Shown one piece after another: positions 52,326-60,143 of a stretch of 64,000 nt of DNA; positions within the stretch are counted from its first letter, which is position 1, and the number at the start of each line of letters is the position of its first letter. The notes under the pieces are model-generated. The model saw only the letters and a program-made list of their open reading frames with translations, made no database searches and had not been told where the DNA came from. Source of the stretch: GCA-2686295 sp964402995 (lineage in GTDB: Archaea; Nanobdellota; Nanobdellia; Woesearchaeales; GCA-2686295); NCBI GenBank assembly GCA_964402995.1, contig CAYOEA010000004.1, positions 1-64,000 on the forward strand, given 5' to 3'. Position numbers and translations under genes: made by a program.

Positions 52326-53585
52326 TCATGAAATTAATCGACTACTAGGATTTTCAATTGCAGTTGCTTGAGCAAGTGGTTTTTCTTCCAAAATATTTTC
52401 TTGAGTTGATTTTGAAGAAATATTATTAAGCCTGCCAGTCATATCATTTAAGATATTCATGAAATTGATAAATGCCTCATAAGGAGTCTCATAAGGATTG
52501 AAATACTTATGCACGTCACCGTCGCTAAACCACTTTGTACACATATAATAAAAATGATCTGAAGTTGTAAGTTTTCTCCAATCTTCTTTTAACTTTTCAT
52601 CGCCAGAAGCCATAACTTTACCCTCAAACTTGTAAAGTTCGTCAATAGCTGAATCTTGAATCTTATTACCAACCCAAGCACTTAAATCACGCTCAACATC
52701 AGCCCAAGACATAAAATTATGAACGTCAACTTCATCTTTAACTTCTCTATTAAGAGCTTGCGAAGGAGTTACAAAACCAATATTGTTTGAAAGCATAACT
52801 TCTGGAAGCTTATCTAAAAACTTGAAAATACCAGTATCTTCCCATTGATGCTCTCCAAAAGTTTCATAATCCATGAACAAATTAACTGTTTCTCCAGGAC
52901 TTTCCTGAACCCAGTTTAAGAATTTCTCAGTAGTTAAAGGATAATCTTCCCATGATTGTTGACTGAATCTAAAAGCAATATCATCACTTAACTTGTAATT
53001 CTTCATTAAAAGTTTGATATTATTTGTTGTTTTTGGACTGTAAAGATAATTTGGTGATCTCCAACCAAGAATGTGGTCTGCACCTTCTGAAATAATTCCT
53101 TTAAAACCCATACCTTCAACATTATTTGCAAGTTCATTATTGAATATAAGTTCAGTATTTCTAAAGACTGTTGGTTCAACATCAAATAGTTCTTTCATTT
53201 TGTCCTTATGCATTTGAACTTGATGTTTAAACTCGTCTTTTGAATAAATATAAGATAAAGAATGATAATAAGTTTCAGATAAGAATTCAACACAACCAGT
53301 CGCTGCTAACTCTTTGAATAAATCAAGCACTTCTGGAGCATACTTTTCGAATTGTTCAATTGCAGTTCCAGTAATACTAAATGCAACTTTAAAATTGCCA
53401 TTATGACGTTTGATTAAATCTAAAAGAAGAATGTTAGTTGGAATATAACATTTTTTTGCAACTTTCTGCATAACTTCCTTATTCTTCTTGTCATCAAAGT
53501 AATCTGATCGTTTACCAATATCAAAAAGACCGTACCGTCTCATTCGAAAGGGTTGATGAACTTGAAAATAAAAACATAGATCCAT
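52326..53585 (-). CDS. GH57 family alpha-amylase/4-alpha-glucanotransferase-like enzyme
   Basis: A 419-aa enzyme. It has the GH57 motifs: VHQP (residues 9-12), a nucleophile E145 in FRNTELIFNNE, and an acid/base-like D239 in FMDYETFGEHQW. The rest matches a (beta/alpha)7 barrel plus helical C-terminal part. The length is near the small GH57 alpha-amylases. Family action: hydrolysis or transfer of alpha-glucans. With GT3 and GT4 genes it makes an alpha-glucan degradation or branching set. Exact specificity (amylase versus branching enzyme) is open. Confidence 0.85.
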   Translation of the reverse strand: MDLCFYFQVHQPFRMRRYGLFDIGKRSDYFDDKKNKEVMQKVAKKCYIPTNILLLDLIKRHNGNFKVAFSITGTAIEQFEKYAPEVLDLFKELAATGCVEFLSETYYHSLSYIYSKDEFKHQVQMHKDKMKELFDVEPTVFRNTELIFNNELANNVEGMGFKGIISEGADHILGWRSPNYLYSPKTTNNIKLLMKNYKLSDDIAFRFSQQSWEDYPLTTEKFLNWVQESPGETVNLFMDYETFGEHQWEDTGIFKFLDKLPEVMLSNNIGFVTPSQALNREVKDEVDVHNFMSWADVERDLSAWVGNKIQDSAIDELYKFEGKVMASGDEKLKEDWRKLTTSDHFYYMCTKWFSDGDVHKYFNPYETPYEAFINFMNILNDMTGRLNNISSKSTQENILEEKPLAQATAIENPSSRLIS

Positions 53586-53594
53586 TTTGTATAC

Positions 53595-54830
53595 CTAATT
53601 GAGGAGCTCCTCATATATTTTTACGCATTTTTCAGCTGGAATATCCCAATTGAATTTGTTAACTTCCATAGAACCATGGTGTTTAAGTTCATGATGAAGT
53701 GATCGATAATTTATGACTGAATAAATTTTGTTAGCTAAATCTTCAACATCCCAAAAATCAACTTTTAAGACATGATTAATAACTTCACTAACACCTGATT
53801 GTCTTGAAATAATAACTGGAGTTCCAACTTTCATTGATTCAAGTGGAGTAATTCCAAATGGTTCACTTACAGATGGCATAACATAAACATCAGCCATTTG
53901 ATAAGCACGACTTACATCATCTCCTCGAAGGAAACCTGCGAAAAGGACTTTGTTTGCAATGCCAAGTTCTGCAGCTAATTCTACAATTTGACCATCCATA
54001 TCGCCGCTACCTGCAAATATGATTTTAACATCAGGATCATGGTCAATAACAATTTTTGCAGCTTTCATGAAATATTCAGGTCCTTTTTGAAGTGTAACTC
54101 TTCCAAGGAAAAGTACAACCTTATCATGCGAACTAATCTTGAATTTCTTTGTTTTTTGAAATTCTACTGCGTTATGTACAACTTGAATCTTATCAGGTGA
54201 AATGCCATAATGTTTTGTAAGCATGCCTTTTGTATAGTTACTAACAGCAGCTATTTTGTCAGCTTCATTAAAACCATGACGTTCAAGGTCATATACATAT
54301 TGATTAACTCCATTTCCGCCAGAACGGTCAAATGAAGTTGCGTGAATGTGAACAACAAGAGGTTTTCCTGAAATCTTTTTTGCTTCAATTCCTGCTTGAT
54401 AAGTCATCCAGTCATGAGCGTGAATTATGTCAAAATCTCCTTCAGCAGCAATTAGTTTTACACGTTCTGCAAATCGTAAAACTTCTTCATATACATTGCC
54501 ACCATAAAGGTCTTTTGCACTTGATGAATCATCATCTTTTTCAGATGATTTAGTAGTATAATCTTTACGAGCTTTATTGTAAGCTTTTGAATCCATATAA
54601 GGTGTTAATATTGAATCAACAGTTTTAATTCTGAATGATTCTTTATCAAAAAGTTTGTCTGCAACTAGTAAGTTAACATACTCCCCTTTCATACCTTTTG
54701 GGCCTGTCGGCATTACAAATGTAACATCAACATGGTTATGATTTAGACCTTTAGTCAGACCATAACAAGCAGTGCCTAATCCCCCTGAAAATACTGGTGG
54801 AAACTCCCAGCCAAGCATTAATACTTTCAT
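53595..54830 (-). CDS. GT4 glycosyltransferase (starch/glycogen-synthase-like GT-B)
   Basis: A 411-aa enzyme. The N-terminal MKVLMLGWEFPPVFSGGLG has the G-G-L loop, then IHAHDWMTY. The GT4 C-terminal half has LFLGRVTLQKGPEYFM and the E-x7-E region VMPSVSEPFGITPLESMK. The ATG at 54830 has GAGGT five bases upstream; an upstream ATG at 54872 would add 14 unlikely residues. It lies nine bases from the GH57 gene, so they are cotranscribed. Function could be an alpha-glucan or trehalose-type synthesis step. Confidence 0.82.
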   Translation of the reverse strand: MKVLMLGWEFPPVFSGGLGTACYGLTKGLNHNHVDVTFVMPTGPKGMKGEYVNLLVADKLFDKESFRIKTVDSILTPYMDSKAYNKARKDYTTKSSEKDDDSSSAKDLYGGNVYEEVLRFAERVKLIAAEGDFDIIHAHDWMTYQAGIEAKKISGKPLVVHIHATSFDRSGGNGVNQYVYDLERHGFNEADKIAAVSNYTKGMLTKHYGISPDKIQVVHNAVEFQKTKKFKISSHDKVVLFLGRVTLQKGPEYFMKAAKIVIDHDPDVKIIFAGSGDMDGQIVELAAELGIANKVLFAGFLRGDDVSRAYQMADVYVMPSVSEPFGITPLESMKVGTPVIISRQSGVSEVINHVLKVDFWDVEDLANKIYSVINYRSLHHELKHHGSMEVNKFNWDIPAEKCVKIYEELLN

Positions 54831-54889
54831 CTCAAACCTCTTTTTCCCGGGGAAAAAATTATGATATTTCAAACCCCAGACATAACATG

Positions 54890-55018
54890 TTTGTCGTCAT
54901 ATATTTATATAACTTGCTATAGATAGTCAATTAGTTAATTAAGTAATTAACAATCAAAGTTAATTAAGTTGTTTAGTAAATTAGATAATGGGAAAGTTTA
55001 TATACTCGTCGACAAAAT
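54890..55018. promoter_or_regulatory. Divergent control region between the glucan operon and its HTH neighbour
   Basis: A plus-strand box TTTATATA at 54998-55005 lies 27 bp before the ATG at 55029. A minus-strand ATATAAATATAT sits at about 54900-54911. A CGACAAA motif follows each box: CTCGTCGACAAAA (55006-55018) and, on the minus strand, TGACGACAAA (54890-54899). The middle is AT-rich with TTAATTAAG-type repeats. Confidence 0.45.
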
Positions 55019-55028
55019 AACTACCTAG

Positions 55029-55700
55029 ATGGAGTACTCAGCTATTTTAACAGACTCAAGATGGGCAATAATTAAAGAATTGTCTAAGAAAGAACTAAGT
55101 CCAAGTGAAATTGCTAAAAAGACACATACAAGCGTTGCAAATATCAGCCAACAAATAAGACTTCTAGAAGCTTATGGAATCGTAAAAAAGAAACGAAAAA
55201 TAAGCGATAATAAGTCAGGCAAACCAAGAACAACTTATGGAATTGCAAAAGACATAGTTGAAACAACAATTATTAGCCCAACACAATGTGAAAGGAAAAA
55301 CTTTGATCTAAACTTTCTACAAAAAGCAATACTAAATAGTTGGGCCTATTTGAAACAAGGAAATGATGATTTCTTCTTAAGATTCATAGTGCCAACAGAT
55401 GATATAATAAACAAATGTTTAGCAATAGGATTAGTCAAAGAAAACGGTGAAAGTTTCGAATTATTATTACTAACAAAAGAAGAACACCTAAAAGAAATAA
55501 GAGACAAATATAGCAATCAAGAAATAAGCAATTCAGAAGGAGAAAAGAAAAAGATAATATGTTGGACACACACAACAGACGAAATCGAAACAGGACTTAA
55601 AGTAAATGAACATCACTTCGTAGAATTAACAAAAGATATAAAGCCGTTAATGGATAAAAAAGAATACTTAAGAAGAATAGACGAAATTAAGATTAAATAA
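55029..55700 (+). CDS. Winged-helix transcription regulator (ArsR/MarR-like)
   Basis: A 223-aa protein. The N-terminus has a winged helix: AILTDSRWAIIKELSKKELSPSEIAKKTHTSVANISQQIRLLEAYGIV and the wing KKKRKISDNKSGKPRTTYGI. The C-terminal 130 residues are an unrecognised effector or dimer domain. It is divergent from the alpha-glucan operon and shares a control region with it, so it probably regulates those genes; this is inferred. ArsR-like, TrmB-like and PadR-like families remain possible. Confidence 0.75.
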   Translation: MEYSAILTDSRWAIIKELSKKELSPSEIAKKTHTSVANISQQIRLLEAYGIVKKKRKISDNKSGKPRTTYGIAKDIVETTIISPTQCERKNFDLNFLQKAILNSWAYLKQGNDDFFLRFIVPTDDIINKCLAIGLVKENGESFELLLLTKEEHLKEIRDKYSNQEISNSEGEKKKIICWTHTTDEIETGLKVNEHHFVELTKDIKPLMDKKEYLRRIDEIKIK

Positions 55701-55767
55701 AATGCTCAAAAAGAAAAATCTTTTTGGCACACACAAAACTAAAGTTTTGTTTTGAAACATAAAATGC
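55697..55767 (+). repeat. Two hairpins flanked by a 9-bp direct repeat
   Basis: ATAAAATGC occurs at 55697-55705 and 55759-55767, the second holding the start codon of the next gene. Between them are CAAAAAG/CTTTTTG (55707-55726) followed by GCA, and CAAAACT/AGTTTTG (55734-55749). The first copy opens TGCTC and closes GGCACA, as at 41507 and 44220. The direct repeat is what insertion with target duplication would leave. Confidence 0.55.
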
Positions 55768-56030
55768 AAAAAGAACAAAAAACACTGGACAATTTGAAGG
55801 AAGAAGAGTTAAAAGAACTTATGAGACTTTCAAGAGATGGAGTTATAGAAAAAGAACTAACAGCCTCATTAGAAAAGTTTAAAAACCCTAAAACCGTTTG
55901 TCCTGTTTGTAACACAGCAATTAAAGATGGAGAGGGTTTGACATTAATCTTTGGGGATAAAGATTTAAAGAAAAAAGCAACATTCGATGCAAAAGACTGC
56001 CTTGAATACTTTTTGTCAAAAATAATGTAA
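55764..56030 (+). CDS. Small soluble protein with one CxxC pair
   Basis: An 88-aa protein. The first half is helical and charged (LKEEELKELMRLSRDGVIEKELTASLEKF). Then CPVCNTAIKDGEGLTLIFGD gives a zinc-ribbon-like turn, and a last C in DAKDCLEYF may add a ligand. Not recognised. A TTG at 55752 is possible; the ATG at 55764 is chosen. It is two bases before the next small gene, so both form one unit. Confidence 0.5.
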   Translation: MQKEQKTLDNLKEEELKELMRLSRDGVIEKELTASLEKFKNPKTVCPVCNTAIKDGEGLTLIFGDKDLKKKATFDAKDCLEYFLSKIM

Positions 56031-56032
56031 AA

Positions 56033-56323
56033 ATGAGTTTAGCAGAAATAAAACGATTTGTAGAGAAAAGAAAATACAACTTAACAGACGTATTACAAGT
56101 AGGCAGAGAAGAAATAGACTTATCAAGACAACACCAAATATATGGTGCAATAAAAGAACTCGAAAACATTCTAAAAACAATAGAGTACCATCAAGAACAA
56201 GAAACAAATGCCAGTTATGCAATCGACTTAAGCGGAGAACAAGGAACAAGCGTAATAGAGAGAATGAGCTTGAAACTAAAGAAAAGCATGAGAATAAGTC
56301 GAGAAGATATACCTAGACCATAG
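56033..56323 (+). CDS. Small soluble helical protein
   Basis: A 96-aa protein of charged helices (SLAEIKRFVEKRKYNLTDVLQVGREEIDLS, then IYGAIKELENILKTIEYHQEQE). No family recognised and no membrane segment. The start overlaps nothing and lies two bases after the CxxC protein. The pair may act together, for example in RNA or protein binding, but nothing shows it. Confidence 0.45.
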   Translation: MSLAEIKRFVEKRKYNLTDVLQVGREEIDLSRQHQIYGAIKELENILKTIEYHQEQETNASYAIDLSGEQGTSVIERMSLKLKKSMRISREDIPRP

Positions 56324-56408
56324 ATATGGTTTGAACAATGTGAATTCTTTAATTTATGTTTTAACTTATAATAATAAATATTCTTAATTTAATATTAATA
56401 TGATTCTA

Positions 56409-57854
56409 TTAGAAATGTGTTTCTACTTGTTTCTCATAAATTAAAACCATGAAAAAATAAATTGGAGTTGCAATAAGAACAACTACGCCAAGAATTATCT
56501 TGAATAAAAGTACTAAATCTAATTGTGCAATGTATGAACCTGCTAATGTAAAGACTAATAGTGGAAGTGCTAAAACAACTCCTAAGAATGAAAAGTAAAT
56601 TGATCTTTGCTCTTGAGTAAGAAGTTTCTTTGCAAAGAATCCTTGAGCCATACCCATAATAGAAGCGCCAACAATAGAGAATGCGGAAGCCACGATAATC
56701 ACATAGAAATTAGGATTAAAAGAAAGTGAAAGTGGAAGCATAGCAGTCAATAAAGTTCCAAAAACAAGCATAGGAGATACTCCAATGTGATGTTTAAGCT
56801 TTTGAGTGAACCAAGGACCAATAAGTGAGAATAAAGCAGCAACTCCAAAAACAATAGCCACATTTAGAAAACCACCAAAATAAGAATCCTTGAAATGATT
56901 GAATATGAAAATACCATAAAAAGAATTACCAAGCATTTGAACAAGACCAGTTATTAAAGATGCAAGCGTTAAAAGTAAAACAGCTTTGTTTTTAAAAAAG
57001 AAGCCAGAATGAACTTTTGACGCTGCAATAAATCTAGGAATAAACTGTTGCATAGATATTGACTTTACAAAATCTTTTTGTTTAACATAAGATAAAATTA
57101 AGCCTGAAAGAATAAATGCAAGCGCAGTAAGTTCAAATGAAATTAAGTAACCATAAATCTTAACACTAATATCATTTCCAAATAAAGAGAATGTGACAGC
57201 TTCACCCATAATGGGGAATAAATCAATAATGTAACCTGAAGCAATCATAGCAACAATAGTAATCAAAATGCCATATTTAGAAATATTAAGAAGAAACTTA
57301 GTAGTGTGTTCTCTCTTAGTATTTTTAGATAGAAATCTAGTGTAAATTTCTCCATGAGCCACCACACCAATTCCACCAACGAGGAAAGCGATTGCATATA
57401 GAGCAGGAGATTTTAATACAACTGCAAATGACATGAATAAGAAAGAAAAACCAAAAAGCATACCAGATCTACTAATAAAAGACTTCTTTAAATCTTGAAT
57501 CTTTGAAAACTCACTAAGGAAAGAAGCAAAGATAAGAGATAAAATCATTCTTAGACCATTGAATAATCCAATTAAGAAAAATGACGCTCCTGAGAATGAA
57601 AATAAAATGTTAATGAAAGGATGAGATACAAAACCATAACCAACACGGTCAAAAATCTCCTTAAAGCTAATCATAGAAACAATTTTCTTATGAGAATCAA
57701 CTTTAGCATTCTTAACTTGAGGAACAGCTTTTTGAATCATCAAATCAATATCAGATTCTAAAAGACCTTTTCGAGACATGATATCTCTAATCTCACTAGC
57801 AGAATAATTGTTTTCTAGTAATTCCTTGGTTTTTAAAAAAAGATCTTGATCCAT
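56409..57854 (-). CDS. MFS-like membrane transporter with N-terminal helical domain
   Basis: A 481-aa protein. Residues 1-48 are a UBA-like helical segment (KTKELLENNYSASEIRDIMSRKGLLESDIDLMI) and then twelve hydrophobic segments follow in two halves with MFS-like loops (FLSEFSKIQDLKKSFISRSG). No strong MFS signature is visible, so substrate and direction are unknown. The gene is divergent from the propeller operon across a 236-bp repeat-bearing spacer. An N-terminal soluble UBA-like domain on a transporter is uncommon. Confidence 0.65.
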   Translation of the reverse strand: MDQDLFLKTKELLENNYSASEIRDIMSRKGLLESDIDLMIQKAVPQVKNAKVDSHKKIVSMISFKEIFDRVGYGFVSHPFINILFSFSGASFFLIGLFNGLRMILSLIFASFLSEFSKIQDLKKSFISRSGMLFGFSFLFMSFAVVLKSPALYAIAFLVGGIGVVAHGEIYTRFLSKNTKREHTTKFLLNISKYGILITIVAMIASGYIIDLFPIMGEAVTFSLFGNDISVKIYGYLISFELTALAFILSGLILSYVKQKDFVKSISMQQFIPRFIAASKVHSGFFFKNKAVLLLTLASLITGLVQMLGNSFYGIFIFNHFKDSYFGGFLNVAIVFGVAALFSLIGPWFTQKLKHHIGVSPMLVFGTLLTAMLPLSLSFNPNFYVIIVASAFSIVGASIMGMAQGFFAKKLLTQEQRSIYFSFLGVVLALPLLVFTLAGSYIAQLDLVLLFKIILGVVVLIATPIYFFMVLIYEKQVETHF

Positions 57855-58090
57855 AAGTATGAATACAACTCAAAACCCTATTTAAATTTATTGATAAAGA
57901 AGGTTTTGAGAATTACAGAGTTTTCACTCGGTAATACAATCAAAAATCTATAAAAAAGATTTTTGAGCATTAGAGAATTCTCACTCGCAAATACAACAAA
58001 AACCCTAAAAACATGTTTTTGAGAATTACAGAGTTTTCACTCGGTAATTATACACAAATTTTTTAAACAAATACAACTAAAAAAAGGTGT
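57855..58090. repeat. Divergent spacer with three 56-57-bp repeats
   Basis: Copies start at TTTTGAG 57904, 57961 and 58017. The unit is TTTTGAGAATTACAGAG followed by TTTTCACTCGGTAAT and an A-rich CAAAAA stretch. The first and third contain hairpin ATTAC-a-GAG...CTC-g-GTAAT; the second is degenerate. Between copies CAAAAATCT/AGATTTTTG (57941-57965) can pair. The unit may carry promoters for both flanking genes; no clear TATA box was placed. Confidence 0.55.
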
Positions 58091-59350
58091 ATGAAAGTAA
58101 TGTTTGGACTTCGTAAAATTCTAGGAGATGAAAAAAGCGGTTCTATAAAGAAAAAATGGGGCGTCGATACTAAGAGCACTTTAGTTGCACCACCGACTAT
58201 TTGCGACCTAGAAAATAACGGACAAAAACATATAGTATTTGGAACAAAACAAGGGAAAATATATTCATTAGATAGACAATCAAATATAAAATGGACATTT
58301 GACGCAAAAGAACAAGTAGATGATGTCGAATTAATGTTTCTAGATGTAGATAGTGCAAATAGCATAGAATCAACACCACACGTATTTGACTTAAATGGTG
58401 ACGGAAAAAAAGAAATTCTCTTTGGGTGTGAAACTGGAATGGTATACGCACTTAGTCATGATGGAAAATTAATGTGGAACTTTAAAACAGGAGATGCTGT
58501 TAGAGGCGGAATTATTGTTAAAGACGTAAATGGAGATGGAAAGCCGGAAGTCATATTCGGATCATCAGACAAAAATGTCTATGTCTTAAATGCAAAAGGA
58601 CAATTAATGTATAAAATAGATGTAGGGGAAGAAATTGAATCAACACCTGAAGTATACAAAGGAATGATAATTTTTGGAACGAGAAATGGAAACGTTAAAT
58701 GTTTCAATTTAGAAGGACGAGAAATCTGGAACTATAAAACAAAAGATAAAGTTATAGCACAACCTGTAATTGGAAAAATACATGGAGATGAACAAGACTT
58801 TGTAATAATAGGCTCACAAGACCACAACATGTATGCATTCACAATGAATGGAGAGCTTGAATGGGAATTTAAAACAGGTGGCGCAATATATTCAAAAGCA
58901 GCATTAGCAGATATAAATAATGATAGAAAACTAGAAATAGTATTTGGTTCATGTGATAACAAAATATATGCAATAGATTCTTATGGAGAAGAAATCTGGA
59001 CTTACGAGACAGACTTTTGGATTGTAGCACCAGTAATCATAACTGACATAGATAATGATGGAAAATTAGAAATTATTGCAGGTTCTTATGATCATAACTT
59101 ATACGTATTAGATGCAAGAGGAAATTACTTATTAAATTATGTGCCTGGATTATCAGGAATAATGCAACAAACAGGATCATATTCAGACATTACAACATCA
59201 GAAGCAGGAGCCATAGTAGGGAAAAAAATATGGCAATACCAAACAGAAGGAGTCATTGTAGGCTGTGCAATCATAGATGATGACAAAGAAATAATAATTA
59301 ATACTGAAAAAGGAGAAGTAGACACATTGAGCTACGAAAAAAGAGGTTAA
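58091..59350 (+). CDS. Cytoplasmic PQQ/FG-GAP-like beta-propeller protein
   Basis: A 419-aa protein without signal peptide. About seven repeats read (x)DxNGDGKKEI(I/L)FG...VYALxxDGKLxWxFKTGDxV, mixing FG-GAP (D-x-N-x-D-G) and PQQ-like (G-x-W-x-F/Y) features: DLNGDGKKEILFG, DVNGDGKPEVIFG, DINNDRKLEIVFG and DIDNDGKLEIIAG. The Asp-rich loops could bind Ca2+. The start is ATG 58091 with AAGGTG just upstream; 58100 is a second option. The KaiC-like ATPase gene begins one base after its stop, so the two proteins probably work together. Confidence 0.75.
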   Translation: MKVMFGLRKILGDEKSGSIKKKWGVDTKSTLVAPPTICDLENNGQKHIVFGTKQGKIYSLDRQSNIKWTFDAKEQVDDVELMFLDVDSANSIESTPHVFDLNGDGKKEILFGCETGMVYALSHDGKLMWNFKTGDAVRGGIIVKDVNGDGKPEVIFGSSDKNVYVLNAKGQLMYKIDVGEEIESTPEVYKGMIIFGTRNGNVKCFNLEGREIWNYKTKDKVIAQPVIGKIHGDEQDFVIIGSQDHNMYAFTMNGELEWEFKTGGAIYSKAALADINNDRKLEIVFGSCDNKIYAIDSYGEEIWTYETDFWIVAPVIITDIDNDGKLEIIAGSYDHNLYVLDARGNYLLNYVPGLSGIMQQTGSYSDITTSEAGAIVGKKIWQYQTEGVIVGCAIIDDDKEIIINTEKGEVDTLSYEKRG

Positions 59351-59351
59351 A

Positions 59352-60143
59352 ATGGATCCAATTAAAAGAGTTAAAACATATATCGATGGACTAGATGATG
59401 CGATGGAAGGAGGAATTCCTGAAAACCATATAGTGTTATTAAGTGGACCTGCAGGTTCTATGAAATCATCAGTTGCATTTAATATACTATATAATGAAGC
59501 GAGAGCTGGAAAAACAGGAGTATATATCTCACTGGAACAAAGCTATGATTCATTATATCAACACTTTGCAAATATGGGGATTGATTTGAGTAAAATAAAT
59601 ATGCTTCCTGTAAAAGAATTAACAAGAATTGGTGAAGTTATACATTCAGCAAATAATTCTGATAAAGGATCACTAATAGTGGTTGACCTTGGAACAATTA
59701 GAAAAGAAATCAAAGACATAAAGATGCTTAATAATAAGAGCTGGTTAAATGTAATTAAGAACATACTTAAAAAAATTAAAACCGAAACTCAGTGTTCATT
59801 ATTTGTAATGGACTCATTATCAGCACTATACACTCTTTCAAGATTTGATGATCCTAGAGTAGATTTGTATAACATATTCGAATTTATGAGAGACTTAGGC
59901 CTTACAGCATTTTTAATATCAGAAATGCCACTAGATGGAAGCAAGTACTCAGAATATGAAATAGAGGATTTCTTATCAGATGGAATAATACACGTAAGAT
60001 TAACGCCATTTAGAAGAAATATAGTTAGAGAAATTTCTGTTGTAAAAATGAGAGCTACGAATTGTAATAACGATGTATACTCATTAGAATTCAAAGATGG
60101 CAAATTCAAAGCGTTATACGGTGGACAAAACCCATTACTATGA
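59352..60143 (+). CDS. KaiC/RadA-superfamily ATPase
   Basis: A 263-aa protein. Walker A SGPAGSMKSS at residues 31-40, a variant of GxxGxxK-S/T; YISLEQSYDSL follows like the KaiC E-box. Walker B is SLFVMDSLSALYTLS. The size fits a single KaiC-type domain (FlaH is similar in size). Family roles: signalling ATPase, archaellum or pilus partner (FlaH), or regulator. The next gene starts at ATGA overlap. With a propeller and a surface protein beside it, a link to surface assembly or sensing is plausible but not shown. Confidence 0.78.
   Translation: MDPIKRVKTYIDGLDDAMEGGIPENHIVLLSGPAGSMKSSVAFNILYNEARAGKTGVYISLEQSYDSLYQHFANMGIDLSKINMLPVKELTRIGEVIHSANNSDKGSLIVVDLGTIRKEIKDIKMLNNKSWLNVIKNILKKIKTETQCSLFVMDSLSALYTLSRFDDPRVDLYNIFEFMRDLGLTAFLISEMPLDGSKYSEYEIEDFLSDGIIHVRLTPFRRNIVREISVVKMRATNCNNDVYSLEFKDGKFKALYGGQNPLL

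Noticed and set aside
57904..58040. CRISPR-like array in the divergent spacer
   Set aside because: Only three imperfect units, the A-rich interval is part of the unit, and it lacks typical spacers.
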